A stretch of 64,000 bases of DNA from Tethya wilhelma (GCA_964030475.1 CAXIPT010000036.1:132117-196116), one strand, 5' to 3'. Positions 45,109 to 57,210 are shown, numbered from the stretch's first letter. A program made the numbers and translations. The notes: generated by a model not told the origin, from the sequence alone.

Positions 45109-45797
45109 TTTTACTTGAACTGTATGGGTTATAAAATTTTGTTGTTTATTTTGCATTTATTGTTTTATTTTTTTAAATCTGCTAAGAAAACATATTGTAT
45201 ACATATATTGAATTTTCACTTATTTTTGTCACAATGATTTTTTATAGGTATTATACCTGTTGATCTTGTATGTCAATACACACGAGTCGTCTTTCACGAA
45301 AAAAAGCATACCGTTGCTAGCGTATTATCAGGTAACCTAGATCTACTGCGCATGCGTGATCTATGCACGACTTCCTGCTTCCATGGTTTGCATGGTAACG
45401 GTGCATGTGTTTCCATGGATGACATGCTAGCTTCAGGCATATCGCCGCTGGACGTGTAATACCTTGACGTATGTTACCATACCCGTGAAGAAGAGCTATA
45501 AACTAGAGGTAAACTTTATGGTGAGACAATGGTCCATGGATAATAATTATAATAGAATAATTATTTTAAACAACTAAGCTATAGCTAGCTTGCATGCGGG
45601 GTTACAAAAAAAATCATAAAGTATTATTATACTGAAATTTGAAGTGCATGCCTAGACTTATTATCATTTATAGTAATAATAGTTGTACAATGATATAAAA
45701 ATTACATTAGGTAACCTATTCATGCAGTAATTTTTTGCATGAAGAAAAAATTGTATTATTTATGTTATTATGCTATATAGTTTTCGAGTGCCAAGAA
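45109..45797. other. Divergent intergenic region of the right two-gene unit
   Basis: Lies between the Zn-ribbon start (45108, minus) and the ATPase start (45798, plus). Homologous to the left region around 40170-40712 (shared CATGCGTGATCTATGCACGA, TACAAGATCAACAGGTATAA) and so probably a shared promoter. No classical TATA box stands out. Confidence 0.45.
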
Positions 45798-47880
45798 ATG
45801 ACTCTGCGGAATGAAAGCACCATTGAAGTTGATACAAATCGTCTTTACCGTTGCATTAAAGATAATCGTGAACCAGTGTCTAATTTTTCAATCGGGCTTC
45901 TTGGTTCTGTAAGCGTTGCTCCAGATGGAGGTGGTCCTGGTTTGCTTCTTATGTTGAGGAGATTTCCTGACAACACTGAAAAGTATACCATTATATAAAT
46001 AATTATTGTTCCTTTTATATAGTATTGTTATTGGTAATTATTATACAAAAAATTGCATGGTGGTTAAGTTAGTAATGCTTACATTTAATTTCCACTTATT
46101 AATAAGTAGTTTTGTGTTGTTTAGCAGTGAATACGTAGCATCAAAATTTTCAATTGGTTCTGTATAAGTGTCACAATAGATAGGTGGTCATACCATGCAT
46201 TTACCATTACCATTTTTTTTTTTTTTTTACCATTCCATTTTTTTGTAAAGAGTGTGGCCAGGCTTTGTCATGTATTGCATGATTGCAGGTAATCTCTAGC
46301 ATTAATATTGCTCTTAATTTGTCCAGAGCAGGCATTGGCAGGGTTCCTTTAGGTTTGAGGTTATTCATAAGACAATACTTGTATTTAAATATTCATGCAC
46401 ACATTCTGTATGACTTGATCTATAGGGTGGTATTTTGTCCAATGTCTGAAGTATCGGCTACAGTCAAGAATTTCACTGTTGTTCTCAATCAGCAGTTTCC
46501 AGAGGGAACTCTTTTCTTGCTGTTACGTGACAATCAATGAATTTAAGAAGTTCATGATGGAGCTGTCGAATACCATGCTTCAGAGTGACAGTACTAGCAC
46601 TCATAAACATGCTGCCAGAATTGTTGGTCGAAATCAACTCTCACCCAATGATGACCCATTTTGGGTCCTCTCTGAAAGCATTCAAATAAATTGCAGTGGC
46701 TCGCTCATTGATAATCCAGATGATTCTCCATTTTTGTGGCTTTCTCGTCAAGTCAATGGAAGAAACATCCTTATTCAGGAGTCTATGAAATGCAACATAG
46801 CCACTCCACTAGATAGTGATGGAAAGAGCCTATCTGAGCTGTGCTTAGCTATCAGGAAATTTATGCCTGAAAATTTTTTTTCTGCAATGGCTACATTGAC
46901 TTCTGTTGTGATGGGAGCAAACTATTTGTCCATTATAGGTAAGTATGTAACATTGTACCATAGGTTAATTGTAGCCATTTGATCAATCAGATTGCTCAAA
47001 ATGAACTTGATAAAACTCATAATCATTATGAGGTGTATATCTAGATATTCACCTCCTATGTTTGGTTCAATTGGAACAACAGTATAAGAAGGCATTCCCC
47101 CCTTGGGTACGTATATGATTGTCAACACCCTCTCTACCTTGAAGCTATTTATTACACAGCTACAACAGGCCCGTAGCCAGGAGTCTTGAAAGGGGGGGGT
47201 GCATATTGATTGCCGAAAGTATCATCTAAAAAAGTAGAAAATGCATGATTTTTTTTGGTGACTATAAATTAGTGTAAATAATAATATTGTACATTTAATA
47301 AAATTATTAATATTACTGTAAACAGACATGTTTGGATGTTGTGGTGTGCCGACAATGGTTGGACAGATAGGCTCTTGTAAATCAGAAGCAGCCAAGTGTG
47401 CTCTATCCCTCTTTGGTGCACATGACTCACACCGGTGCAACAATCAAACAACACCATCTTACATTTTCAAAGCAGTAAGTGGCACAACAGTACTTGTATA
47501 CATCGATGATATCCAGGAGAAGAGTGCTGATACATGGGAGGAGCTATACATTGATGCATTCAATGGTTCTGGGAGAGGCACAAGAGTCCATGGAGTTGAG
47601 CAACTGAAAACACTCCCAATAGTGTCCGCAAATTTTTTTTTTACCTCAGCGACCCCGAGCTCACACTCGTACCATACACATACCATTTGCTCAGCATGAT
47701 GACGAGCCATCTTCGAATCTTCTGTATGAAGAGATGTGTGTAAAGCGGAATCTTGCTTCGAAATCTGTTGGGCAAATCATCAAGTAGTTTGAGAGTGCTG
47801 ACACCAAGCGTATCATTAACAATGATATTGCCCCCAATGTGGAACGTATCCTGAGACAGTTCACCTGCTCGGTNGATTAT
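45798..47880 (+). pseudogene. P-loop ATPase-like protein, right copy
   Basis: Exon 1 (45798-45982), exon 2 (46426-46938) and exon 3 (from 47326) join in phase, with donor GTATAC and acceptor CTATAG, then donor GTAAGT and acceptor AAACAG. Exon 1: VDTNRLYRCIKDNREPVSNF. Exon 2: VVFCPMSEVSATVKNFTVVL, then after a one-base shift near 46535 EFKKFMMELS, RIVGRNQLSPNDDPFWVLSE, AIRKFMPENFFSAMATLTSV. Exon 3: GCCGVPTMVGQIGSCKSEAA (again Cys before the Walker Lys), TVLVYIDDIQEKSADTWEE, DAFNGSGRGT and LPIVSANF. A shift at a T-run near 47635 and a TAG near 47785 spoil the end. About 65% identical in protein to the left copy. A single N lies at 47874. Confidence 0.6.
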
Positions 47881-48015
47881 AGATGTGCAGAGGCACTAAT
47901 AAAGGTCATTTTATCACTAGGAGGGGAAGCTGGAAGTTGGAGAGTTCGGAAAAGGGGGTAGAACCCTGGGTACATTATTTATTTCGTTAGTACGTATAGG
48001 TCGTTACCCAAGTAG

Positions 48016-49482
48016 CATGGGTAATATTTCTCTTTTTTTTTACCAATCGACTACTGTCTTAGCAAAGTCATTTATGTCAAAAACAAGTTTTAAAAAAAAA
48101 TTGCTGTAGTTTGTAGAGAGAATTAAAGCAAAAGATCAGGCTTTTGTGACTGCTTTCTTACTAACTAAACCGCTGTTTCTGTTTTCAAAATCCTGGTTTT
48201 GGTGGCGCTTAAGCACCTTGCTGTTCTTGTCCAAGAAGCTACCAGAAAAGAACCAACTGAAGAGCAAGTCACTACTGGCAGTGACGCTGAGGGCGTTTGA
48301 TTGTAGGTGGAAAAACCAGTTCGAGTGTTTGAACATCTTCGTGTACATGTATACCAGTCAAACCGCTTGAAGACTGACTACCACAAGACAAGTAGACTAT
48401 TAACCACCGAAAACAGTAGCTAGAACTGCCTTCCAGCTTCACTTTCTTTAGCACAATAGGCTAGATTTCTCTCCAGCTACAGTATTCTTTATTTCTTTAC
48501 TTCCTGGGTGATATCGATATCACCCTGACCACTTCCTAATAAAGTTCCCATTCCGCTCCATAATATATACGCCCGTGCAAACGCTTCCACAAAAATGTTA
48601 TCGTCACAATGGGAAATAAAAAACGCAGTTTCAACGTAGCAGCCAAACACCTAGTCAGAGCTCTGCTTGAGCTTTTTTCTTACCGTTAGTCAACCATGGT
48701 TCTCAACTTAACTTTGCTGTTGCTCTACAATAAAAGCGCTCTGTATTGCCTTCGAGCCAGAACAGGAACTTTATTTTGAGGGCTACTGTATGAGAGTACT
48801 TGCCTTGGGACACAAAACACGTGGGCATGCACACTCATCTCCCAGGCCCTCTCCCTCCTTATTTACACGCTCGTCATCCCGCGAAATTAAAATTTAAAAA
48901 ATTTTAGCAGCTACGCCTTCTTTTCAGTAGATTGCACAGAGCTTTTGATATGATGCAAATAAGAAACAACCACACTACACTGCAAGTATCATTGCTTTGT
49001 GATCTTTTTTTTTGTCACTGGGAGAGAGATGTGCTATGGGTAAAAGAGAGCGTAATTAGTCAACCAAATGTTTTTTTATAATTACGCTGTGTCTACTGCA
49101 CCGGCTCCGTAAACTAAAGCTAAATATATTGCAGTCAATGGTGCCGGTTCTTTAATACAGCACTGGCAGAATCCGGATACTGTATATTACGTAACTCTGC
49201 AATGCAAAAGCAATAGGAAAGTATACGGACTGCCGGCTCTCTAGACACAGCGTTATAATTATGGCTAGCAGCGAAGTTGTCTAGAGTTCTTCAAGTGGTG
49301 AGAGCCTTATCAGCAACGTGGATGGAGAACTTAGTGAAATCTATACCTCAGATGAAGATGGACATGGTGAATACTATTGATTCCAAGTGGTAGAAAGGTA
49401 AGGTAGCAAGTAGTCTGGGCACCAGAACCTTCCTTTCTTACTATTCCCCACCCCCCTAAAACCTAGCAAGAAAGGGCCTGGT
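48016..49482 (+). repeat. Duplicated block, copy 1 (ends at a single N)
   Basis: From CATGGGTAATATTTCTC to AAGAAAGGGCCTGGT. It is nearly identical to 49484-51500 but lacks about 530 bp. It ends inside the intron hairpin of the unknown TE gene, directly at the N of 49483. The reading frames within it (for example 48146-48370) repeat unchanged at +1468. Confidence 0.9.
49261..49482 (+). pseudogene. Unknown TE-associated gene, copy B (exon 1 only)
   Basis: ATGGCTAGCAGCGAAGTTGT starts at 49261. Codon 8, Tyr in copy A, is TAG here, and a one-base loss follows near 49370. The sequence breaks off in the intron hairpin at the N of 49483. Confidence 0.75.
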
Positions 49483-49483
49483 N

Positions 49484-51500
49484 CATGGGTAATATTTCTC
49501 TTTTTTTTTACCAATCGACTACTGTCTTAGCAAAGTCATTTATGTCAAAAACAAGTTTTAAAAAAAAATTGCTGTAGTTTGTAGAGAGAATTAAAGCAAA
49601 AGATCAGGCTTTTGTGACTGCTTTCTTACTAACTAAACCGCTGTTTCTGTTTTCAAAATCCTGGTTTTGGTGGCGCTTAAGCACCTTGCTGTTCTTGTCC
49701 AAGAAGCTACCAGAAAAGAACCAACTGAAGAGCAAGTCACTACTGGCAGTGACGCTGAGGGCGTTTGATTGTAGGTGGAAAAACCAGTTCGAGTGTTTGA
49801 ACATCTTCGTGTACATGTATACCAGTCAAACCGCTTGAAGACTGACTACCACAAGACAAGTAGACTATTAACCACCGAAAACAGTAGCTAGAACTGCCTT
49901 CCAGCTTCACTTTCTTTAGCACAATAGGCTAGATTTCTCTCCAGCTACAGTATTCTTTATTTCTTTACTTCCTGGGTGATATCGATATCACCCTGACCAC
50001 TTCCTAATAAAGTTCCCATTCCGCTCCGTAATACATACGCCCGTGCAAACGCTTCCACAAAAATGTTATCGTCACAATGGGAAATAAAAAACGCAGTTTC
50101 AACGTAGCAGCCAAACAGTCAACAACACCTAGTCAGAGCTCTGCTTGAGCTTTTTTCTTACCATTAGTCAACCATGGTTCTCAACTTAACTTTGCTGTTG
50201 CTCTACAATAAAAGCGCTCTGTATTGCCTTCGAGCCAGAACAGGAACTTTATTTTGAGGGCTACTGTATGAGTCTGCAATGAGTACTTGCCTTGGGACAC
50301 AAAACACGTGGGCACCCACACTCATCTCCCAGGCCCTCTCCCTCCTTATTTACACGCTCGTCATCCCGCGAAATTAAAATTTAAAAAATTTTAGCAGTTA
50401 CGCCTTTTTTTCAGTAGATTGCACAGAGCTTTTGATATGATGCAAATAAGAAACAACCACGCTACACTGCAAGTATCATTGCTTTGTGATCTTTTTTTTT
50501 GTCAATATAAAACGGGAAGTGTCAAATTTGCGACGACAAAGCCATGTGTCTAAGGCTTTTTTCCTACCTAGGTAACCAGCCTTTCAAAAGTGATGCTATG
50601 TCTATATAGTCGCGACGATCGTGACCGCTAGTCGTTTAACTAACGCTACAGCCACACCCTTTCAAGAGTTTCAACTGTAACTGTAGGGAGGTACAATTAC
50701 ACAGGAAGTTTAGAGTTCAAGGCTAAAACATGCTGTCAAAATAATAAGGCTAGAGGCCATATCACGCATTTTTATCACGCAAAATAATGAAAATTGCATA
50801 ATTCGCGGGTAATCAGTTAAAGGAGGGAGAGGCCTGGGGACAGGGCTAACTCCTATATTCATGGCAGCTAAAATGTGCCTACCGTCAATGACATAGAGGA
50901 AGGCACACTGACATATTTTCCAAGGCTGGGGAATGAGGCTACCACAAACTGCCTTGCTTGTACACAATATTCGTTAGAATCATATGCTTACCCCTTCAAC
51001 TCTAGGCTTCTTTGCAGGGGGGGGGGGAGTGGGAGTGGGAGAGAGATGTGCTATGGGTAAAAGAGAGCATAATTAGTCAACCAAACGTTTTTTTATAATT
51101 ACGCTGTGTCTACTGCACCGGCTCTGTAAACTAAAGCTAAATATATTGCAGTCAATGGTGCCGGTTCTTTAATACAGCACCGGCAGAATCCGGATACTGT
51201 ATATTACGTAACTCTGCAATGCAAAAGCAATAGGAAAATATACGGACTGCCGGCTCTCTAGACACAGTGTTATAATTATGGCTAGCAGCGAAGTTGTCTA
51301 GAGTTCTTTAAGTGGTGAGAGCCTTATCAGCAACGTGGATGGAGAACTTAGTGAAATCTATACCTCAGATGAAGATGGACATGGTGAATACTATTGATTC
51401 CAAGTGGTAGAAAGGTAAGGTAGCAAGTAGTCTGGGCACCAGACCCTTCCTTTCTTACTATTCCCCACCCCCCCTAAAACCTAGCAAGAAAGGGCCTGGT
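49484..51500 (+). repeat. Duplicated block, copy 2 (contains 530 bp absent from copy 1)
   Basis: Starts CATGGGTAATATTTCTC immediately after the N. The extra segment runs from about 50505 (after TTTTTGTCA) to about 51036 (before GTGGGAGAGAGATG). Elsewhere the two blocks differ by a few substitutions and small indels, a level expected between alleles. Confidence 0.9.
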
Positions 51501-52617
51501 GTCCAGACAAGGTAGCAAGTAAAACCAAAGCCCTAAAATTATGATCCTCTATTCTGATATTGCCATCTGTGTTTGGTTTTTCAGCGTCCAGCTAACAGTG
51601 CTCAAGTGAAAATCTCAGCCAATTGTACAGTCCCAGAAGATGTTCTTGGTGGTCAAGGCTTCTGCAGTTTGTTTTTCAGCTGTCTTGCAATGCTCAAATG
51701 TGAGCCTCTTATACAGCGCTCCCCAAGGGGAAAAGCGGTGATAAAGGTGATAGAAGAGCTGGAGAGAAGAAAAATGGACCCTGTAGTGACTAATGTAGCT
51801 ACTTGCCTCATCACAAATCTGTACACTTGTGTGTCTGCTTGTGACCAGTACAAGCTACCTTCAACAGCACATGGGCACATGTGGTCATCATTCCACAAAC
51901 TGAGGAATGGCAGTCATGTTCAAGAAGTATGGAAATCCCTCACAGTACAACACCCAGAGTCACATCTTTGTCTGCAGCTTATTTTGGATCGCCTCGTAAA
52001 GCAATTGGTTGCCAAGGCACACCAAAACTCCGTACCATCCAAATCATACCATCTCAACAACCAGGAGAAGAATGCTGTTCGCTACATGGCTGGCTATGCA
52101 GTAAGCCTACTGAAGCGGTACAAAAAGAAATCAAAGAACGAGCATATTCAACTCAAGCGAGATCTTTTCAAACAAGTTTTTAGAAACATGAAAGCAGAAC
52201 AGCAGCCAACATCAGTAACTACAGTGGAAGATTACACTCGACTATGGTCAGAGTTAATAGATCGTGGAGGATTGTATCACATCAACAATGAGGTCAGTTT
52301 GCTTGCATGTATTATAGAAATTTATCAGTCTTTACTTTGGGGCTTCGTCAGTTCCTCAACACAACTGCCATCAAGCAGTATACTCCTGGTACCGATGTAA
52401 AAGCCCAGGTCCTGGAAGCTACAATGAGTTGTGATTCAGTGTTGCGCTACTGGGATACCATTAGCCAACACAGTATGAAGAATACAGTGTGGAATTGCTC
52501 AAAGCAGTTGTTGATCTATGGATGAACATCCGAGGAAACTCATTTGCACAGGACTTCACAATGAACTTTGAGCCCAAGTTTAAGAAAGGAACACAGAAAT
52601 CAGTGTTACCAAAATAG
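51278..52617 (+). pseudogene. Unknown TE-associated gene, copy C
   Basis: Exon 1 (51278-51412) has the same TAG at codon 8 as copy B. Exon 2 (51585-52292) is longer and cleaner than in copy A: CTVPEDVLGGQGFC, CLQLILDRLVKQLVAKAHQN, NAVRYMAGYAVSLLKRYKKK, YTRLWSELIDRGGLYHI. About 46 bp spanning the exon 3 acceptor and the first codons of exon 3 are deleted near 52345. The rest (QFLNTTAIKQYTPGTDVKAQ, a small deletion in LRYWDTISQ) ends at 52617. Copies A and C are thus broken at different places. Confidence 0.65.
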
Positions 52618-52718
52618 ATTAATGAACACCTTGCTGACACAACAATTAGTATAATAATATTATTGTAGACAACATAATAATTATTTATAAAAATTATAAC
52701 AATCCTTTCAACACCAAA

Positions 52719-53165
52719 CTAATTCTTTCGTCGGCTGCGTTTGCAGAGGGGTTCTGATGCCTCATGAATTGAATTTTGTTCATTAGATGCTTCAACATTC
52801 ATGGTTTTCAGGTCTTTGTAGATCGACTGTTGTTGAAGGAGTGCCATGGCATTCAAATGGACCTGGTGAGCAGTTGGGTTGTCATTGCTTCCTCCCTTAT
52901 GACGCTGACGAGAAAAGTAACGCTCCAATGGGCCCTGAGAAAAAACTTCACTCAACATTCATGGTTTTCAGGTCTTTGTAGATCGACTGTTGTTGAAGGA
53001 GTGCCATGGCATTCAAAGGGACCTGGTGTTGTCATTGCTTCCTCCCTTATGATGCTGACGAGAAAAGTAACGCTCCAATGGGTCCTGAGAAAAAAATTCA
53101 CTGAGCAGATATTCAACACGAGGGAGTTTCAGCAACTCTGGAGCCAGCTCAACAAAGGATTTTAC
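52719..53165 (-). pseudogene. P-element-like transposase tail with internal duplication
   Basis: Reading leftwards: LLSWLQSCRNSL, then PLERYFSRQ. The same 130-170 bp follows again, giving a complete PLERYFSRQRHKGGSNDNPT, LNAMALLQQQSIYKDLKTMN and the end SEPLCKRSRRKN. This is the conserved end of P-type/THAP9-like transposases. The first repeat is frame-broken, the second open. The related copy at 15.5-15.8 kb has no duplication. Convergent with copy C, about 100 bp stop to stop. Confidence 0.65.
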
Positions 53166-53411
53166 TAGAAAAAAACAAAACAAAAACTAAAAATTTCTAT
53201 CCAACTGCCTACCAATAAAATAGCAACAAACCTGTCACTCGCAATCCTTCTATACAGTCTCTCGACTGAGCCACATTCTCTGTTTCTCTTTGTTACTCCC
53301 TGGTAGGCTCTTTATCTGCTTTTCCCATTCATCCAGATACCCGAGAAATGTGTCATTGAGCCACTACAGTACATAATTGTGCATGACCAATTGCATTGAA
53401 TGTGTGTTCTA

Positions 53412-53520
53412 TCATAGACAGTACATTATGTTTTTATAATAGATATTATAGCTTATACAGAATAGTTCTATAAGCATGGACATGGTTCCGTCCGTAAGAG
53501 ATGGGTCATTAAGATATCCA
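53412..53520 (-). pseudogene. Possible further P-element piece
   Basis: About 48 bp (ATACAGAATAGTTCTATAAG ... GTAAGAGAT) matches 24907-24955, the last part of the P-element-like gene before MITE copy B. It lies upstream of the tail at 52.7-53.2 kb on the same strand, as an earlier exon would. The match is short. Confidence 0.45.
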
Positions 53521-53869
53521 TACATAGCCTGGGGGTTATCAGTACACTTGGTGAGAGAGGCTATAGCTACATGATCAATGATTAGATATAAGTTAATTCC
53601 AGATGCTTGATCTGATTGTCTAGAGATAGTTAGATAAGTAATAAACTGCACATTGTGGTCCCTGGCAGCGAACGGCTGCAGGGGTATGGTTGCTGGATGC
53701 ACGAGTTAGCATGGTCTAATTCGGAGGGTGTGGCTAATGTTTAGCCAAATGCATTACAAGGTGGTGCAGGGAGCTAGCATGGTCTAGCTTGTGTTGGTTA
53801 ATTTGCGTGCTGGATGCTGGTTCAATACTGAGTGTTATCGTCGAACCTGTGTTTTGTTATTGTGCAGTG
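53521..53869. other. No gene recognised
   Basis: A short direct repeat (GAGCTAGCATGGTCTA-like at 53705 and 53771) and no reliable frame. May contain the leader of the gag ORF that follows. Confidence 0.35.
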
Positions 53870-54790
53870 TCTCTCGGGGTGCTCCAACCTGCTTCTGCTA
53901 TTCCTGCACTGCCTGCATGGTCAAGCAGTACCGTTGCCGAACAAGGAGGGTAGCCAAGCTCAGCTCAGAGTCTGGCGTCGCAAGCTATTGCCCTGTGTGG
54001 TGGCCTGACGACCATGGTGTCAGCAAGCATCCCGAGCCTGATGAGCCTGTTGATGCCACAACCAGTGGCGAAGCAGCCAAGAGTCTGGGTGGGGGAGGGG
54101 CACCCTACCATTCCTAGGAAACTGTACGACCGTATGCTCAGGTGGGAATATATTGACCTGGGTGAGCTGAGGCCGGCGGGTGCGTTGGATAAGTTGAGTG
54201 TGGAAGCTGAGCGCCAACAATATATTATACTCCCGGGGATCAAGGTAGCCCGGGCGAAACAAAAGCCAATAAAAGACATCAAGACATGGGTGCAATGCTT
54301 TGCTGTCTACGCAGCAGTTATGGGTAAACAGTACTCAGAGTCAATTGCTGACATGATGGAATACATGCTCACAATTTTGGGAGCAGAGAGAGACTTTGAA
54401 GAGCCAGCATGGAGGCATTACGACACTGCCTTCAGGGACAAGGCTGCTTCAATGGGAAACAGGAAATGGGAGGAGACGGACAATCTGCTATTCAGCCGGA
54501 TGTTTACCGCACTCAAAAACCTAATGCGAGCAGTGGTGCTGGGGGGGAGCTGGCCCCAGATTTCCGCAAGAGGATTTATAACAGCCGTCCACACCTTCCG
54601 GACCCAAAACATCGCCAGAAAAATGTGTGCTGGGATTGGAATAATGGGAATTGTTCCTTCAACCCATGTAAGTACAGGCACTGCTGTATTATGTGTGGAG
54701 GGAGGCATACGAAACAAAAATGCCACAAGAAACAATCTACACTGGAACACCCAGAAAGCTCGAAGGAGAAGGCACATACATCCAAGTAGC
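53870..54790 (+). pseudogene. DIRS-like retroelement gag with CCCH-type finger, one frameshift
   Basis: From about 54014 the frame reads WVGEGHPTIPRKLYDRMLRW, EYIDLGELRPAG, IKDIKTWVQCFAVYAAVMGK and FEEPAWRHYDTAFRDKAASM. After a shift at a G-run near 54541 the next frame gives NVCWDWNNGNCSFNPCKYRH followed by CCIMCGGRHTKQKCHKK, a CCCH finger plus a CCHC knuckle. I associate this arrangement with the first ORF of DIRS-type tyrosine-recombinase retroelements in cnidarians and sponges. Upstream (53791-54117) another frame (CSVSRGAPTCFCYSCTACMV) may be part of it. No reverse transcriptase or recombinase follows. It may come from the same family as the recombinase at 4.6-5.3 kb, but the two fragments share no sequence that would prove it. 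Confidence 0.65.
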
Positions 54791-54839
54791 CAATGCTGGC
54801 AGTCGAACCATTTGTATAATATATCTGTTATGTGCTAAA

Positions 54840-55262
54840 ATGTTATGTTATGCTGTTGCAACAGATGGTTATATGGATGGCATATGAGAGCTACAATATG
54901 GTTCGCTATGGCCAACAATTTGGTGACTTCAACAGTATCAGGGTGGATAGCTTTCCATTAATGGTAATAGTAGAGAATGGCAAAAAAAAAATTAATAATG
55001 ACAATAATGTCCACCACTTAGGTTAGGGGTCAATGGTTCACTACCTCTCTCTTTCAAGTGAAATTTGCCTCAGGAAAATAAGACAAATACCTAACATATT
55101 AAACATCATCAGATAGGAGGAGGACTGAACAACTTTAGAAGATTTGAAATATCAATCACGGAAAAGAATATTCAAGAAAAACATACAAATCATAGACAAT
55201 TATGGCCATTTTCCAATGTTAAAAGGTGTGACAAGCTGTGAATTGCCAAAAACGATCACAAA
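54840..55262. other. No gene recognised
   Basis: AT-rich flank between the gag fragment and the CTCAGG-type element. Stops in all frames. Confidence 0.4.
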
Positions 55263-55289
55263 CTCAGGTGAATTAAGGACTGGGTCCAT

Positions 55290-55877
55290 GTATTAAAATT
55301 TACCTTAATTAGGTACACATTATTCGAAAATTGTATAACTTTAATAATATATAAGATATAACGATAGAAACTGAAATATAGATAGTATTTTTTAATTAGA
55401 GTATGTAGATGTAATTAATTTTGTCACATGACCTGTTATTTTTTGCATAATTAGCTTCTTATTAATAATTAATTAGGTAGATGGTTTCTACTGTTGCTAT
55501 ATCAACCAAATTTTGTCACTGAAATCGTCTCATGATGGGCTACCATGAACTGCCCGTTTTTGTGCAAACACTACAGCTGCATAAAATTATGACTTATTTT
55601 CTAAATAAAGCACATCAGCCGACGACACCTTATTGGCTCTATCTTGACCACGGTAAACATTATAACTAAAAACCGGGCAGATCAGGATACCCCACAGTTT
55701 GACGAATCTTGTGACAAAATTTGGTTGCCATAGCAACCTTAAAAACTGTCCACATTATTAATTATTCATGAGAAATTGAAAATGGAGCATGTTTACGGTA
55801 AGTGTGTAAATCTACACGTGCTTTCATAGTGGTATGACCCATAGTTTGGAAGATATAACTATCTTGCATAATAATAA
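55290..55877. other. Non-coding left part of the 3.47-kb element
   Basis: AT-rich (TTAATAATTAATTAGG and similar). No frame of note. Probably an insertion between the outer and inner terminal repeats or the promoter of the PHD gene. Confidence 0.35.
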
Positions 55878-56014
55878 TTTGAAGGCCTCCGGTTAAAAAG
55901 GGCACTAAAACGTTTTCCGTATATTTTGAGAAAACGGGAGTTAAAAAGATTACTAAAATTTCTCTAAATAAATGTATTTACAGTACAGAGTTTGAGTTTT
56001 TTTGGTGTGAAAAC

Positions 56015-57210
56015 GTGGATCTAGCACGGTCGAGTAAAGGCCCTTTTATTGACCCGTCCTCCAGCACCCTTTTTGGATGGAGTACCCTTGTGGAAAGTGC
56101 AAAAAAGAAGGTCAGCGATGATGAGAATGCTGTCCAATGTGAAGGTCTGTGTCAATATTGGTACCATTGTTCATGTGTTGGTATGGACGACCATGAATAT
56201 GATTGTCTGTTGTCATCTGATGAGAAGTGGGAGTGTTCCGCATGCAGGCGAAGTGATTTACCCTCTCATAATAGCATTGACACCATTGATGTTTTCCATT
56301 TTGACTTTCAAAAGAACCTACCTACTCCCAAACTCAGCGTGGGGGAGCAGTTTTATGCAAGGCTTCTGTGGACGTACCTCTTTGGCATTTATTCTGCATC
56401 TACCAAGACTATGATAGCATACATGTGGCATGAGCTGCTAGCAAAAAGAAAGGCTATAATGATGTCATCTCCAGTTTGGCTCATTTTATCCTTAATACAC
56501 GTCTAGGTAGAACGGGATCTAAGTGGTGCATTTTTTGGTCTGACAACTGCCCAGGACAAAATAAAAATAATGCAATGATCTGGTTTTTTTCAGACTTGAT
56601 TCGTCGGAACGTCTACACTAGAATCGACTTCAAGTTTCTTGTACCAGGGCACACGTATGGTCCAACCGATAGGCATTTTGCTGTTATCGAAAAGTATTGT
56701 TCAAAAGTGGAAAAGGTTTTTACTCCACATCAGTGGTACAACCATGTTCGCAGAGCAATATTGTCTGTAGAATCAGCAGTAGAGGTTGTTGAAATGGAAC
56801 AAGATAATTTTAGAGATTATCGTACCCATCTCAAGAAGCGGTATGTAACACGAAACAAAGATATAGATAATCAGCCCCTAGATTTTGCCCATGCTACATG
56901 GTTTAACTTTGGCAAAGGTGAGAAACTAGTTGACGGGAAGTTAACACTATTTGATCACCCTAATGAAGTGTGGGTACGACATACCTACGATCCTGCAGAG
57001 ACTCCACAAAGAGTCTCGTTTGCCAAAAAGAGAGGTATCCAAGGTGGAATGGATTGTATTCCTCCACCTCTCTATGAACGATATCCAATACCAATAAAGA
57101 AAGCGAAAGCAGACGATGTAAAATCTTTGGTTTCAAAGTATCTTCCTGCATCTCTTCAACTTTTTTACTCCGAGCTGCCTACTGTGGACGGAGATTCTGA
57201 CAGTGATTAA
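56015..57210 (+). pseudogene. PHD finger plus C-terminal half of a DDE-type transposase
   Basis: A PHD finger starts in one frame (YPCGKCKK, near 56090) and continues after a one-base shift near 56110 as NAVQCEGLCQYWYHCSC ... EKWECSAC (C4HC3). Then FHFDFQKNLPTPKLSVGEQF, with a candidate first catalytic Asp, and RLLWTYLFGIY. A shift in an A-run near 56460 leads to GSKWCIFWSDNCPGQNKNN (second Asp), IDFKFLVPGHTYGPTDRHFA and IEKYCSKVEKVFTPHQW, where a Glu is available. The end is acidic (VDGDSDSD). I recall these motifs as the C-terminal half of a single, longer transposase widespread in invertebrates. Here the matching N-terminal half is on the opposite strand, 229 bp from this stop. Both shifts are at homopolymers and could be sequencing errors. 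Confidence 0.7.

Noticed and set aside
48136..49922. Identical pairs of 60-74-codon frames at 48.1-48.5 and 49.6-49.9 kb
   Set aside because: They repeat because the DNA block is duplicated; neither strand shows a protein family and the frames overlap.
54418..54785. Minus-strand frames opposite the gag finger
   Set aside because: Antisense shadows of the CCCH/CCHC coding region.
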